From DASRBN01 sp035294305 (GTDB lineage Bacteria; Chloroflexota; Ktedonobacteria; Ktedonobacterales; Ktedonobacteraceae), in contig DATGLD010000050.1 in assembly GCA_035294305.1 (NCBI GenBank), forward strand, positions 1-41,777: 41,777 nt of DNA, read 5' to 3'. A model generated the notes under the pieces. It saw only the letters and a list, made by a program, of their open reading frames with translations. It was not told the origin of the DNA and did no database searches. The position numbers were made by a program, and so were the translations under genes. How positions within the stretch are numbered: position 1 is the first letter of the stretch; each line of letters begins with the position of its first letter. Shown here in pieces: positions 23,059-30,828 of the stretch.

Positions 23059-23171
23059 GATAAGTAGCTTCCTCGCTGCTTACCTGTCCCTCCTTTCCTG
23101 GTCTCTAGTCACGAACTGGAAGCTGGAATGGAGCCTCTGTTCGTCGTTGAACAGTACGATTATCCATTCTC

Positions 23172-23201
23172 ATTATAGACGCAGAAGAACCTGTTTGTCC
23201 A
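23172..23201 (-). promoter_or_regulatory. Promoter of ilvE
   Basis: On the minus strand TGGACA (23201-23196) and TATAAT (23177-23172) are 18 bases apart. The leader would be about 107 nt. It contains no evident T-box stem-loop or terminator. Confidence 0.6.
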
Positions 23202-23255
23202 TGCTTTATAAGAGGCAATTCCGTGAAATTGAGCAAGCCAAATCCAGAACTTTGC

Positions 23256-23285
23256 TTGCCTGAAGCATTGCCGAAGTAGTACAAT
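23256..23285 (+). promoter_or_regulatory. Possible promoter of the solute-binding protein gene
   Basis: TTGCCT (23256-23261) and TACAAT (23280-23285) with an 18-base spacer, 85 bases before the GTG start at 23370. It is divergent from the ilvE promoter at 23172-23201. The 311-bp intergenic region shows nothing else. Confidence 0.5.
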
Positions 23286-23369
23286 GGACGGCAATGGAGA
23301 GAGACATATTCCCATGCAATACGTTGAAACGTCTGTATGGCTTTATTGAGATAGAAAGCGAGGCGAGAC

Positions 23370-25019
23370 GTGCATAATCGATCTTGCTGCTGGCTTTCCC
23401 GGCGCATGTTTATCAGATCGACCTTTTTAAGCGTACTACTACTTCTTCTTGCTGCTTGCAGCGGTGGAACTACCACCACGCCCAAAGCGAATGGAACTCC
23501 TACCCTCGCATCTAACCAGGTGTTGATATTTCCAAATGTTGGCACTCAGGATATCAGCGTGCTTGATCCCGCGCAGGGGCCGGATGCGAATTCCGCCGTC
23601 GCAGTGGGCATGATTTATAGTGGCCTGGTGCGGTTTGACAAGAATTTGAATATTGTGCCAGACCAGGCAACCTGGACTATTTCCAGCGACGACAAAACCT
23701 ATACCTTCACCCTCAAACCCGGCATCAAGTTCTCTGATGGTACGCCTGTCACGGCCCAGTCATACGTCTATACCCTGACCCGCGCGCTGCTCCCGTCCGT
23801 AGCATCGCCGATTGCCACTCTATTCGAAGGCAATATAGTTGGCGCGAATGATGTCAACACCGGTAAGACGAGTGTGCTGGCAGGAGTGAAGGCCCTCAAT
23901 GATACCACCCTGCAGATTACCCTTACGAAGCCGACCGCCTATTTCTTAGACGTGCTGGCGACATCAATCTCTTTCCCCCTGAATGAGAAAATTATTCATC
24001 AATATGGGCAGATGAACTGGGTGAACCATGTTGCCGGCAGTGGTGTAGGCACCGGCCCATTTATGGTCAAGGAATGGGACCATAATGTCAAAATGGTACT
24101 CGTCCCTAATCCATATTACTATGGCCCTAAGACAAAGTTGAAAGAGGTAGATATGCTCTTCGTCAATGACCCCTCTACCGCTTTCAAGACCTACCAGGCC
24201 GGACAATATGCTTTCGATTGGAATATCTTGCCCGCGGACCTGCCGGTAGCGAAAAACATGCCCGGATTTGTCTCCTCTTCTTTGTTACAGACAGACCTGC
24301 TTTTCTTCAACAATACGAAGCCTCCGTTTAATAATGTGGCCGTGCGCCAGGCCTTTGCTTATGCTACCAACAAGCAGTTGCTAGCAACTGCTATCTTCAA
24401 GGGAGCGGCCATTCCCGCTCCGACGATTATTCCGCCCGGTATGCCCGGCTATCAAAAAGGCTACCAGGGTATTCCCTATAATCCTTCCAAGGCAAAGGCG
24501 TTACTGCAATCCGTCTATCCCGACGTGACGAAGGTGCCACAAATTACCTTCTCATATCCCAATTCACAGGTGTCTACCTCGGAAGCGGTCGCTTTACAGC
24601 AGATGTGGCAAAACGCGCTGGGCATCCAGGTGAAATTGCTGCCAGTGGAACTGACCGCGTACAACATGGAGACGGCGAACCACGAGGTGCAGTTCGGCTT
24701 TACGCAGTGGACAGCGGACTTCCCCGACCCCTATGATTGGTTGACGCTCAATTTGACCACCAATGCTCCCGACAACAGCGGCTTATGGAGCAATTCAGCA
24801 TTCGATTCGACGGTGATGCAGGCGGAGGAGGCAACGGGTGATGCGCGTATAGCTCTCTATAACCAGGCCGAGCAGATCGCAATTACTGACGTTGGCTGGC
24901 TGCCGCTCGATCACGAGACGCTTTCAGCAGTCATTCCTTCCTGGGTGCATGGAGTGAGCTTGAATTATACGGGCCTGTACTTCGGCGATTGGTCAGGCGT
25001 ATACCTGCTGCAACATTGA
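23370..25019 (+). CDS. Peptide/nickel-type ABC transporter solute-binding lipoprotein
   Basis: Family 5 extracytoplasmic solute-binding protein (OppA/DppA/NikA class), probably membrane-anchored. A positively charged start with RR is followed by the span FIRSTFLSVLLLLLAACSGG; the lipobox LAAC puts the lipidated Cys at residue 30. The mature part has LKPGIKFSDGTPVTAQSYVY, GTGPFMVKEWD, FNNVAVRQAFAYATNKQLL and YNMETANHEVQFGFTQWTAD, all family hallmarks. Start GTG 23370 has GAGGCGAG upstream; ATG 23406 would keep the signal but lacks a ribosome binding site. No permease or ATPase gene is adjacent. Ligand unknown; oligopeptide is the default guess. Confidence 0.93.
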   Translation: MHNRSCCWLSRRMFIRSTFLSVLLLLLAACSGGTTTTPKANGTPTLASNQVLIFPNVGTQDISVLDPAQGPDANSAVAVGMIYSGLVRFDKNLNIVPDQATWTISSDDKTYTFTLKPGIKFSDGTPVTAQSYVYTLTRALLPSVASPIATLFEGNIVGANDVNTGKTSVLAGVKALNDTTLQITLTKPTAYFLDVLATSISFPLNEKIIHQYGQMNWVNHVAGSGVGTGPFMVKEWDHNVKMVLVPNPYYYGPKTKLKEVDMLFVNDPSTAFKTYQAGQYAFDWNILPADLPVAKNMPGFVSSSLLQTDLLFFNNTKPPFNNVAVRQAFAYATNKQLLATAIFKGAAIPAPTIIPPGMPGYQKGYQGIPYNPSKAKALLQSVYPDVTKVPQITFSYPNSQVSTSEAVALQQMWQNALGIQVKLLPVELTAYNMETANHEVQFGFTQWTADFPDPYDWLTLNLTTNAPDNSGLWSNSAFDSTVMQAEEATGDARIALYNQAEQIAITDVGWLPLDHETLSAVIPSWVHGVSLNYTGLYFGDWSGVYLLQH

Positions 25020-25044
25020 GTCAATCCCTGGTGATTACCCGGAA

Positions 25045-25079
25045 GGCGGGGATTCTGAGCGGAGCGAAGAATCCCCGCC
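25045..25079. repeat. TGAGCG-loop palindromic repeat after the binding-protein gene
   Basis: GGCGGGGATTC (25045-25055) and GAATCCCCGCC (25069-25079) make a perfect 11-bp stem. The loop TGAGCGGAGCGAA matches the loop of the element at 18561-18589. It lies 25 bases after the stop codon and may protect the transcript 3' end. Confidence 0.75.
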
Positions 25080-25139
25080 AGTTCACCTTGAAAGCCATAC
25101 AAGCGAGATGATATACTTTAGGTAAATACACCGGTCAAG

Positions 25140-25165
25140 GCCCGCCTGACTTCTGGCGGGCTTTC
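25140..25165 (+). terminator. Intrinsic terminator after the solute-binding protein gene
   Basis: GCCCGCC (25140-25146) and GGCGGGC (25155-25161) form a 7-bp GC stem with an 8-nt loop, followed by TTTC. The T-run is short. The rest of the 320-bp spacer (25020-25339) holds the repeat at 25045-25079, a TATGAT hexamer at about 25254 that might belong to the next promoter, and nothing else recognisable. Confidence 0.65.
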
Positions 25166-25339
25166 ATCTATGGCTACCTGGCATTCATTTTTCCTGCCGG
25201 CCCGGGCGTCTTATTGATGCGCCTGTCCATGAGCGGTCTGCGCAGGACGTGTTATGATTAGGAAGTAATGGTGCTTCATTCTATGCGATGTTGCATGTAT
25301 GGCCTATGATCGGCCCCAAGTTAAGGAGGTACTTAAACT

Positions 25340-26593
25340 ATGGCTGTTGAAGTTGAGAATCCCTATGCGGTTGCAGTGGCACAGTTTGATGAGGCTGCCG
25401 AACGCCTCGGACTCTCGCAAGCGATGCGCGCTATTTTACGTAAACCCAAACGCGAACTAACGGTCAATTTTCCTGTGCGTATGGACAATGGTGATGTCGA
25501 GATGTTTACGGGGTATCGCGTGCAGCACAATATTAACCGCGGCCCCGCTAAGGGCGGTATTCGATTTAGCCCCGAGGTTTCTCTTGATGAGGTGCGCGCC
25601 CTGGCGATGTGGATGACCTGGAAGTGCGCCGTTGTCGGTATTCCGTTCGGTGGCGCTAAGGGTGGTGTTATCTGTGATCCTCATAAGTTATCCCGCGCGG
25701 AACTCGAACGTCTCACGCGCCGCTATGCAACCGAAATTTCTATTCTGATCGGCCCCGATAGCGATATTCCTGCCCCTGATATGAATACCAACCCACAGAT
25801 CATGGGCTGGATCATGGACACGTACTCGATGCACCAGGGCTATTCGGTGCCGGCGGTAATTACCGGCAAACCACTGGCAATTGGCGGCAGCGAGGGCAGG
25901 CTGGAGGCGACAGCGCGCGGCGTGCAGGTAGTGACGCGCGAAGCCATGAAAGATATGGGGATGAACCCGGAGGATAGTGTCGTAGTGGTGCAGGGTTTCG
26001 GTAACGTCGGCAGCATCACGGCCCGCCTGTTGCATGAAATCGGCTGCAAGGTCGTTGGATTGAGCGATATCAATGGCGCCGTCTACAACTCCAACGGCAT
26101 CGATGTCCACCGCGCTTTACGTTATTCTAAAGAGCACGGTACCTTGAAAGGCCTGCCGGAGACGGAGCCGCTCACAAACTCGGAATTGCTGGAACTCCCC
26201 TGCGATGTACTGGTGCCTGCCGCCCTGGAAAACCAGCTCACAGGCAGGAATGCATCAAGGGTGAAGGCGCGCCTGATTATAGAGGCCGCTAATGGCCCGA
26301 CGACGCCAGATGCGGATCACATCTTCAATGATCGCGGCATCATTGTCGTGCCTGATATCCTGGCCAATGCCGGCGGCGTCACCGTCAGCTACTTCGAATG
26401 GGTGCAGGACTTGCAGCGTTTCTTCTGGGCCGAGAACGAGATCAACAACCGCCTGGAAAGCATCATGGAACGCTCCTACCAGGCTGTACGCCTGAAATCG
26501 CTTGAGCAGGAAGTGAATCTGCGCATGGGCGCGTACCTACTGGCCGTGGCGCGAGTGGCCGAGGCGACCGAAATTCGCGGCGTGTATCCGTAA
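25340..26593 (+). CDS. gdhA: Glutamate dehydrogenase
   Basis: Interconverts glutamate and 2-oxoglutarate plus ammonia, linking carbon and nitrogen metabolism in the cytosol. The 417-residue hexameric-type enzyme has GPAKGGIRFSPEV (Lys71), the catalytic Lys107 in PFGGAKGG, catalytic Asp147 in DIPAPDMNT and the nucleotide motif VVVQGFGNVGS. The Asp in GLSDINGAVYN after the second Rossmann strand points to NAD+ over NADP+, as inference. AAGGAGG precedes ATG 25340 and a terminator follows, so it is monocistronic. Confidence 0.97.
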   Translation: MAVEVENPYAVAVAQFDEAAERLGLSQAMRAILRKPKRELTVNFPVRMDNGDVEMFTGYRVQHNINRGPAKGGIRFSPEVSLDEVRALAMWMTWKCAVVGIPFGGAKGGVICDPHKLSRAELERLTRRYATEISILIGPDSDIPAPDMNTNPQIMGWIMDTYSMHQGYSVPAVITGKPLAIGGSEGRLEATARGVQVVTREAMKDMGMNPEDSVVVVQGFGNVGSITARLLHEIGCKVVGLSDINGAVYNSNGIDVHRALRYSKEHGTLKGLPETEPLTNSELLELPCDVLVPAALENQLTGRNASRVKARLIIEAANGPTTPDADHIFNDRGIIVVPDILANAGGVTVSYFEWVQDLQRFFWAENEINNRLESIMERSYQAVRLKSLEQEVNLRMGAYLLAVARVAEATEIRGVYP

Positions 26594-26609
26594 AGTTTTC
26601 CTGATTCTT

Positions 26610-26641
26610 GAGGGGTACAGTTAATCTGTACTCCTCTTTTT
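26610..26641 (+). terminator. Intrinsic terminator of the glutamate dehydrogenase gene
   Basis: GAGGGGTACAG (26610-26620) and CTGTACTCCTC (26626-26636) pair over 11 bp with one G-T, loop TTAAT, then five T (26637-26641). It lies 17 bases after the stop codon and is a textbook Rho-independent terminator. Confidence 0.92.
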
Positions 26642-26809
26642 GTCAGTACTACCTATTTCCCTACCACTTTGCAGCTACTATAATTTATCATCAATAAAAT
26701 ATCAACAAAAACACTTGACTTTTCTGCCCCCCTGTTAAACTTAGATATAGAAGACGCAATCGAAAAAAGTTTCTAGCTTCTGATAAATGAGGCAGAAAGG
26801 GGGGGTTCA

Positions 26810-27082
26810 ATGCCAGGCATATCTAACAGGATGCTTGCTATTGCAATGATTCTCTGTGTATTACTTACAACCCTATTTGTCCCACGTATTAATGCACAGG
26901 TGAACGTTCCCACCACTTTCCAATATAATTGTGAAAGCCACTGCTATGGAGTAGCCTACTGGAATCAAAGCACGGAGACATATCTTGGTATCGAATCGTA
27001 TGATTCTGTTAGAGGGATAAATGATATTTGTCGAATAACTTGGATCTGGCTCACTTTTGGTGATGAACAGATGTTCACATGA
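26810..27082 (+). pseudogene. Small secreted-protein gene interrupted by an insertion sequence
   Basis: The product begins MPGISNRMLAIAMILCVLLT, a signal peptide with likely cleavage after NAQ (about residue 30), followed by CESHCYGVAYWNQSTETYLG. I do not recognise the family. From about residue 74-78 the frame runs into the end of the insertion sequence, so the present C-terminus (WIWLTFGDEQMFT) is element-derived and the original 3' part is lost or lies beyond 28877. A GGGGGGG run precedes ATG 26810; TTGACT at 26715 may be a -35 box. The 168-bp upstream spacer (26642-26809) is AT-rich. Confidence 0.6.
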
Positions 27083-28877
27083 AGAGAGCATGTGAGCATA
27101 GAAAAGCTCCTTTATCTGTTTCACAGCGTGTGAAGAACACGTTGACGCAACAACGGGAATTCAGCCCTTCCAAACATCATTCGCTTAATAAGCTTCAATT
27201 TGTTCACTTTTCCTTCGACCAAACCATTGTTGTGAGGAAGCGTCAGCCCTGCGACGACAGCGGCTTTGTCACGTTCAACGCCAAAAACAAAGCTCTGAAG
27301 TTCACGGATCTGACTTTCCTTGACTTTGGCAAGCCACTCATCGAGCTTTTCACCTTCGAGGGCATGAAGCATCTGGCGAAATTCCTGCACCAACTGATAG
27401 GTGACTCTTGCCGTCTCTGAAGCCTGACAAATCGTTGTGAGGGTCGTCTGCTCTTTTTCGTCAAGTTTGCTGGGATCACGCACGAACCACCAGACGGCAT
27501 CTTTCGCCGAGAAATCTTGCAAGGGAACCTGCGGCACCACCGCTTTTTGGATGATCTGTTGCTTCCTGCGCAGCGGTACCAAGAAGCGATAGACCGTTTT
27601 CTCCGTTCCCGTATATCCTTGCTCTTTGATTTCCTGGTAGAGTTGCAATCCGTTGGTACATCCTTGTTCCCATCTTGAGAGGACATACGAGGCATAGGGG
27701 TCAAAACAACTGGGTCGTTTTCGTCGGCGTCCAGCCTGGGGAAAACCATGTTTCTGCCAGTTCTCAAGTGTTCTCGTCGTAATACCGACGCGCTTGGCAA
27801 TTTCCTTCTTCCCTAGCCCTTGTGCTTGCAAGGCCAAGACTTGCTCATAGCGGTCTTGCCGCTGTGCTTGTCGAGTGAGACGTTCTCTCTCAGTGCAGGG
27901 ATCGGGAGCAGGCTTCCAATTCTCAAGAGCAACAGGCTCAAGAGGAAGCGTCAGAGGGTCTACCACTTTTCTTTCTTCTTCTGGGAGTGCTTCATATGCG
28001 GCTTTACGAATCTCGGCACGACAGCGGGCTAAGGTCAGTTCAACAGCTTCCGTTAAGTTTTTCATCAAGTGGAATCTGTCCGCTGTCTGCGTGGCCTGCG
28101 GAGCCGCTTTCCGTGCGGCAGCAGCATAATCGCCTCCGCGATCACGACTCACAATGTCTAGTTCCGGGTGGGCTGCCATCCAAGTAGCTGAAGTCTCAGC
28201 GGTTCTATCAGGAAGCACATCAAGCATCTTATGGGTTTGTAAATCGACGATGATCGTTCCGAACTTACGCCCGCGTCGGAAGGAAAAATCGTCAATCCCG
28301 ATCTGTGTCACTTCTCCCACTGGCTCAGTCGGCAGCGCCATAATCCGCCGGAGAATGGTATGACGGCTGGTCTCTATCCCTAAGCGATCAGTAACACGCA
28401 CTCCCAGTCTGCCGCCAGTTGCCAGGCCAACGACCTGCACGATCTGAAACAAGCGCTGTGTGACTCGCGCAAAGGGCTCAACAAAGGGCGTCAGACGCTC
28501 CACAAAGATTTTTCTCGCACAGTCGGGCGTATCGCAAAAGCACTTGCGTACTTGCATCAGGAGACGAACGTGTTGACCACTACAAGGCAGGTCAGCGAGT
28601 TTGCGGCAGTAGCGGCTATGGACCCGTTGAGCGGCTGAGCCACAGAGCGGGCAAGTTGGATGCGCTTGCAGGGAAACGACAGTAATAGTCAGTATGTTAT
28701 CACTCATCTCAATATCCCTGACTTCTAACTGGCCTGGGAGAGCGGCTACTTGCTTCACTTCCATCTTCACATGATCCTTCTACAAAAGTCTTTTTATTCA
28801 TGTAGAACGATCTATCAATGCGCGAGTAGCAAGCAGCCTGAATCACCAAAAGTGAGCCAGATCCGTTTTATTCGACA
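27029..28877. mobile_element. ISL3-family insertion sequence
   Basis: A perfect 23-bp inverted repeat, GGATCTGGCTCACTTTTGGT plus GAT, bounds 27042-28864 and begins with GG as ISL3-type ends do. The identity continues outward: TGTCGAATAA occurs at 27029-27038 and, inverted, at 28868-28877, with three differing bases between. So the ends may be 36 bp. The element encodes one intact transposase on the minus strand. No 8-bp direct target duplication is seen at either choice of boundary (AATAACTT / GTTTTATT for the inner one). Confidence 0.9.
27121..28770 (-). CDS. ISL3-family transposase
   Basis: DDE transposase of 549 residues. An N-terminal zinc ribbon (Cys40, Cys43, Cys79, Cys84) is followed by a DNA-binding part with ETSRHTILRRI. 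The DDE domain starts at GIDDFSFRRGRKFGTIIVDL (Asp160), continues with SRDRGGDYAAAARKA and TADRFHLMKNL, and ends with NNGLVEGKVNKLKLIKRMMFG (Glu519). A long insertion carries an HTH (KKEIAKRVGITTRTLENWQK). No frameshift is seen, so it is probably active. Start is GTG 28770 or ATG 28764; AAGGA lies just upstream. Confidence 0.93.
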   Translation of the reverse strand: MKMEVKQVAALPGQLEVRDIEMSDNILTITVVSLQAHPTCPLCGSAAQRVHSRYCRKLADLPCSGQHVRLLMQVRKCFCDTPDCARKIFVERLTPFVEPFARVTQRLFQIVQVVGLATGGRLGVRVTDRLGIETSRHTILRRIMALPTEPVGEVTQIGIDDFSFRRGRKFGTIIVDLQTHKMLDVLPDRTAETSATWMAAHPELDIVSRDRGGDYAAAARKAAPQATQTADRFHLMKNLTEAVELTLARCRAEIRKAAYEALPEEERKVVDPLTLPLEPVALENWKPAPDPCTERERLTRQAQRQDRYEQVLALQAQGLGKKEIAKRVGITTRTLENWQKHGFPQAGRRRKRPSCFDPYASYVLSRWEQGCTNGLQLYQEIKEQGYTGTEKTVYRFLVPLRRKQQIIQKAVVPQVPLQDFSAKDAVWWFVRDPSKLDEKEQTTLTTICQASETARVTYQLVQEFRQMLHALEGEKLDEWLAKVKESQIRELQSFVFGVERDKAAVVAGLTLPHNNGLVEGKVNKLKLIKRMMFGRAEFPLLRQRVLHTL

Positions 28878-28911
28878 GACAACAGATAGGTCAGATCAAC
28901 GCTAGCCTTAA

Positions 28912-28945
28912 ATAAAAAGGTAGGACGCGACGAAGCGCGCCCTAC
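28912..28945 (-). terminator. Terminator of the Gly/Pro/His-rich protein gene
   Basis: Read on the minus strand, GTAGGGCGCG (28945-28936) and CGCGTCCTAC (28929-28920) form a 10-bp stem with one mismatch and a CTTCGT loop, followed by CTTTTTATT. It lies 22 bases after the stop of the gene at 28968-29480. The GTAGG/CCTAC ends resemble the spacer repeats in the ribosomal operon. Confidence 0.8.
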
Positions 28946-28967
28946 TCCGCTTATTCATCGCGATTGC

Positions 28968-29480
28968 TTACGCCTGGCCGATATCGGCAGGCCCGCTTCC
29001 ACTCTCGCCCTGGCCGGGTGCCTGACCCTGGGATGATCCATAGATCATGTCGGTCAGTTCCTTATGCGTGCGCTCAAGCATGGCGCGCAACTGCGACAGG
29101 CGCTCCTTGTTCTCGAACGCGCCCCTGCTGGCGATGGCGAAGAGCCTGGCAACCTCCGCGGCCTCAGCACGCAACGCCAGGAGTTCCTCTGGGACTCCCC
29201 AGAATCGTCCGGGGCCAAAACCAGGGCCGAATGGGCCGCGAGGACCCTGCCAGCCCCATCCACCACGCTTCCAGCCGTGGCGATGTCCAAATGGGCCATG
29301 ATGATGGCCATGCCATCCGTGTGGGCCGAATGGGCCGCGAGGTCCACCAAATTGAGGTCCGGGGCCAAATGGGCCACGAGGACCTTCCTGCCCTTCGCCA
29401 GACATCCAGGGAGGCGTCCAGCCTTGCCAGTTCGCATTCTCAGGAGCCGGTTCGGATTCTCTGTTGAATTCGTCAAACAT
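28968..29480 (-). CDS. Gly/Pro/His-rich low-complexity protein with C-terminal helix
   Basis: A 170-residue protein I cannot assign to a family. Residues 1-35 are acidic and Trp-containing. Residues 35-95 are repeats of GPRGPFGP with HGWHGHHHGPFGHRHGW. Residues 95-148 look helical (PEELLALRAEAAEVARLFAI, then LSQLRAMLERTHKELTDMIY). The last 20 residues are Gly/Gln/Ser-rich. No signal peptide or membrane span is seen. His-rich GPFG arms next to a helical segment occur in some PadR-type regulators, but no winged helix is present here. His clusters could bind metal. AGGAG precedes ATG 29480 and a terminator follows. Confidence 0.65.
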   Translation of the reverse strand: MFDEFNRESEPAPENANWQGWTPPWMSGEGQEGPRGPFGPGPQFGGPRGPFGPHGWHGHHHGPFGHRHGWKRGGWGWQGPRGPFGPGFGPGRFWGVPEELLALRAEAAEVARLFAIASRGAFENKERLSQLRAMLERTHKELTDMIYGSSQGQAPGQGESGSGPADIGQA

Positions 29481-29513
29481 TGTGCTTTAATCTCCTTTCA
29501 CGTTTTGACGTTT

Positions 29514-29581
29514 GCGATATATCGCATTCATCATCTGTAACATCGCGATATATCTTTCTATTCCCATTTACGATATATCGT
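29514..29581. promoter_or_regulatory. Three CGATATATC palindromic sites (operator-like)
   Basis: GCGATATATCGC (29514-29525) and ACGATATATCGT (29570-29581) are perfect 12-bp palindromes. GCGATATATC (29545-29554) is an imperfect third copy. Centres are about 31 and 25 bp apart. They lie 34-101 bases upstream of the start of the Gly/Pro/His-rich protein gene, in a 210-bp intergenic region that holds nothing else clear. Such arrays are typical of binding sites for a dimeric repressor, perhaps of PadR or TetR type (inference). Confidence 0.7.
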
Positions 29582-29690
29582 AATGAAAAGTTGCAGAAAA
29601 AACAAGGGAAATTTGCTGATAATTCACCAGAAAATTTGGAGATGACCATGTGCGGAATACATACAAATGAGGGCCTTGCTTATAGATATA

Positions 29691-30641
29691 TTATTGAGCG
29701 GCACTCGCGTCATGCATTTGCTCGCTTGATTGCAGCAGTTCCCCCTGAACGCGTTTGCGGGCGAAGTTCACGAGTGGTGATTGGCCAAGCGCATCGGGGA
29801 AGAGACGGCGCAGGAGATGACCCGCACCACGCGCCATCAGAAATCCTATCCTATGCATAATTGTCCAGCGGAAGCCATACGCCTGTCGTATGTCTGCCGG
29901 AAGTTGTCCTATCGTGATGAGGCGTACAATAGCCCATAGTGGTTTGTGTGCCAGTGGCATGGGCGGATAGAGGACCTTCTGGGCAATGAAATGGGCGGCA
30001 GGCCCGATGGCAATCTCACCAGAAGCGAGTACTTCACCCATGTAGCGCTGCACTTCGGCATAGGTGGCAGGGAGAGTTTCATCAGTCAATCCCAGCAGAC
30101 GCGCGTAACGGCATGATTCCTGCCAGTACTGTTCGCAAATTTCCTGTGAGAGCGGGCCGACAAACGTCTTATAGGCGGTGAGCATGCTATCGACAAACAC
30201 GATGTGCACCCACAACAAGGCTAAAGGTTCCATGGCGCTATATGGCTCCCCGGCGGGATAACGACCGATGCTTTCAGGCAGCGCACCCGTGACGGTATGG
30301 TGCAGGCGGTTGATGGAACGCGCCATAGCGTTGACCTCTTTAGTGGTGCCGAAGATCAGTACTGCCATGCCTTGAACGGTACGGAAAACGCGCCCAAAAG
30401 GGTCTTCGGCAAACGCGCTGTGGTCGAGCGCCCCCTGGGCAACCTTAGGATGGGCCGCCTGCATGAGGAATGCACGCGCCCCCGCGGTAATCAACCATTG
30501 TTCTTGATGTAAGCGCCAGGATATCGAATCCGGTCCCATCAAACCGGGGTCCGGTGTCGTGTCGCTGATTGGTAATTCGCTGGACAGTGGCGCCCCGCTA
30601 GCAATGTGGATAATGCGCATCGAATCGAGCGGTGTTGGCAT
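29691..30641 (-). CDS. MpaB-like oxygenase domain protein (DUF2236)
   Basis: A 316-residue member of the MpaB / latex-clearing-oxygenase-related family, which includes haem enzymes. Typical segments: AGARAFLMQAAHPKVAQGAL with DHSAFAEDPFGRVFRTVQGM, MAVLIFGTTKEVNAMARSIN, LLWVHIVFVDSMLTAYKTFV, and the C-terminal WTIMHRIGFLMARGAGHLLR. Substrate unknown. A second Met (30620) could be the start. It is monocistronic by position. Confidence 0.82.
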   Translation of the reverse strand: MPTPLDSMRIIHIASGAPLSSELPISDTTPDPGLMGPDSISWRLHQEQWLITAGARAFLMQAAHPKVAQGALDHSAFAEDPFGRVFRTVQGMAVLIFGTTKEVNAMARSINRLHHTVTGALPESIGRYPAGEPYSAMEPLALLWVHIVFVDSMLTAYKTFVGPLSQEICEQYWQESCRYARLLGLTDETLPATYAEVQRYMGEVLASGEIAIGPAAHFIAQKVLYPPMPLAHKPLWAIVRLITIGQLPADIRQAYGFRWTIMHRIGFLMARGAGHLLRRLFPDALGQSPLVNFARKRVQGELLQSSEQMHDASAAQ

Positions 30642-30828
30642 AGGTTTTTGAGTTTCTATCTGTAATGGCGTTGAAAGCGCCGGGTATGGTTATTTTTCTC
30701 TTATGTACGTAATTATAGGATGCTCTGAGGAGAATAGCCAGGGCAACCTCTTGCGGTGCAGGGCTATTTACACGTCCTGATGATTTTTGACAACCAAATC
30801 GGGTCATGTGGTGGGGTCCTGGTGCCGG

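Noticed and set aside
23050..23165. T-box or leader-peptide attenuator before ilvE
   Set aside because: The leader of about 107 nt has no terminator stem and no T-box consensus that I can find.
29054..29476. Overlapping frames on both strands within the Gly/Pro/His-rich gene
   Set aside because: They arise from the GC-rich repeats; only the 29480-28968 frame has a ribosome binding site, terminator and a plausible helical domain.
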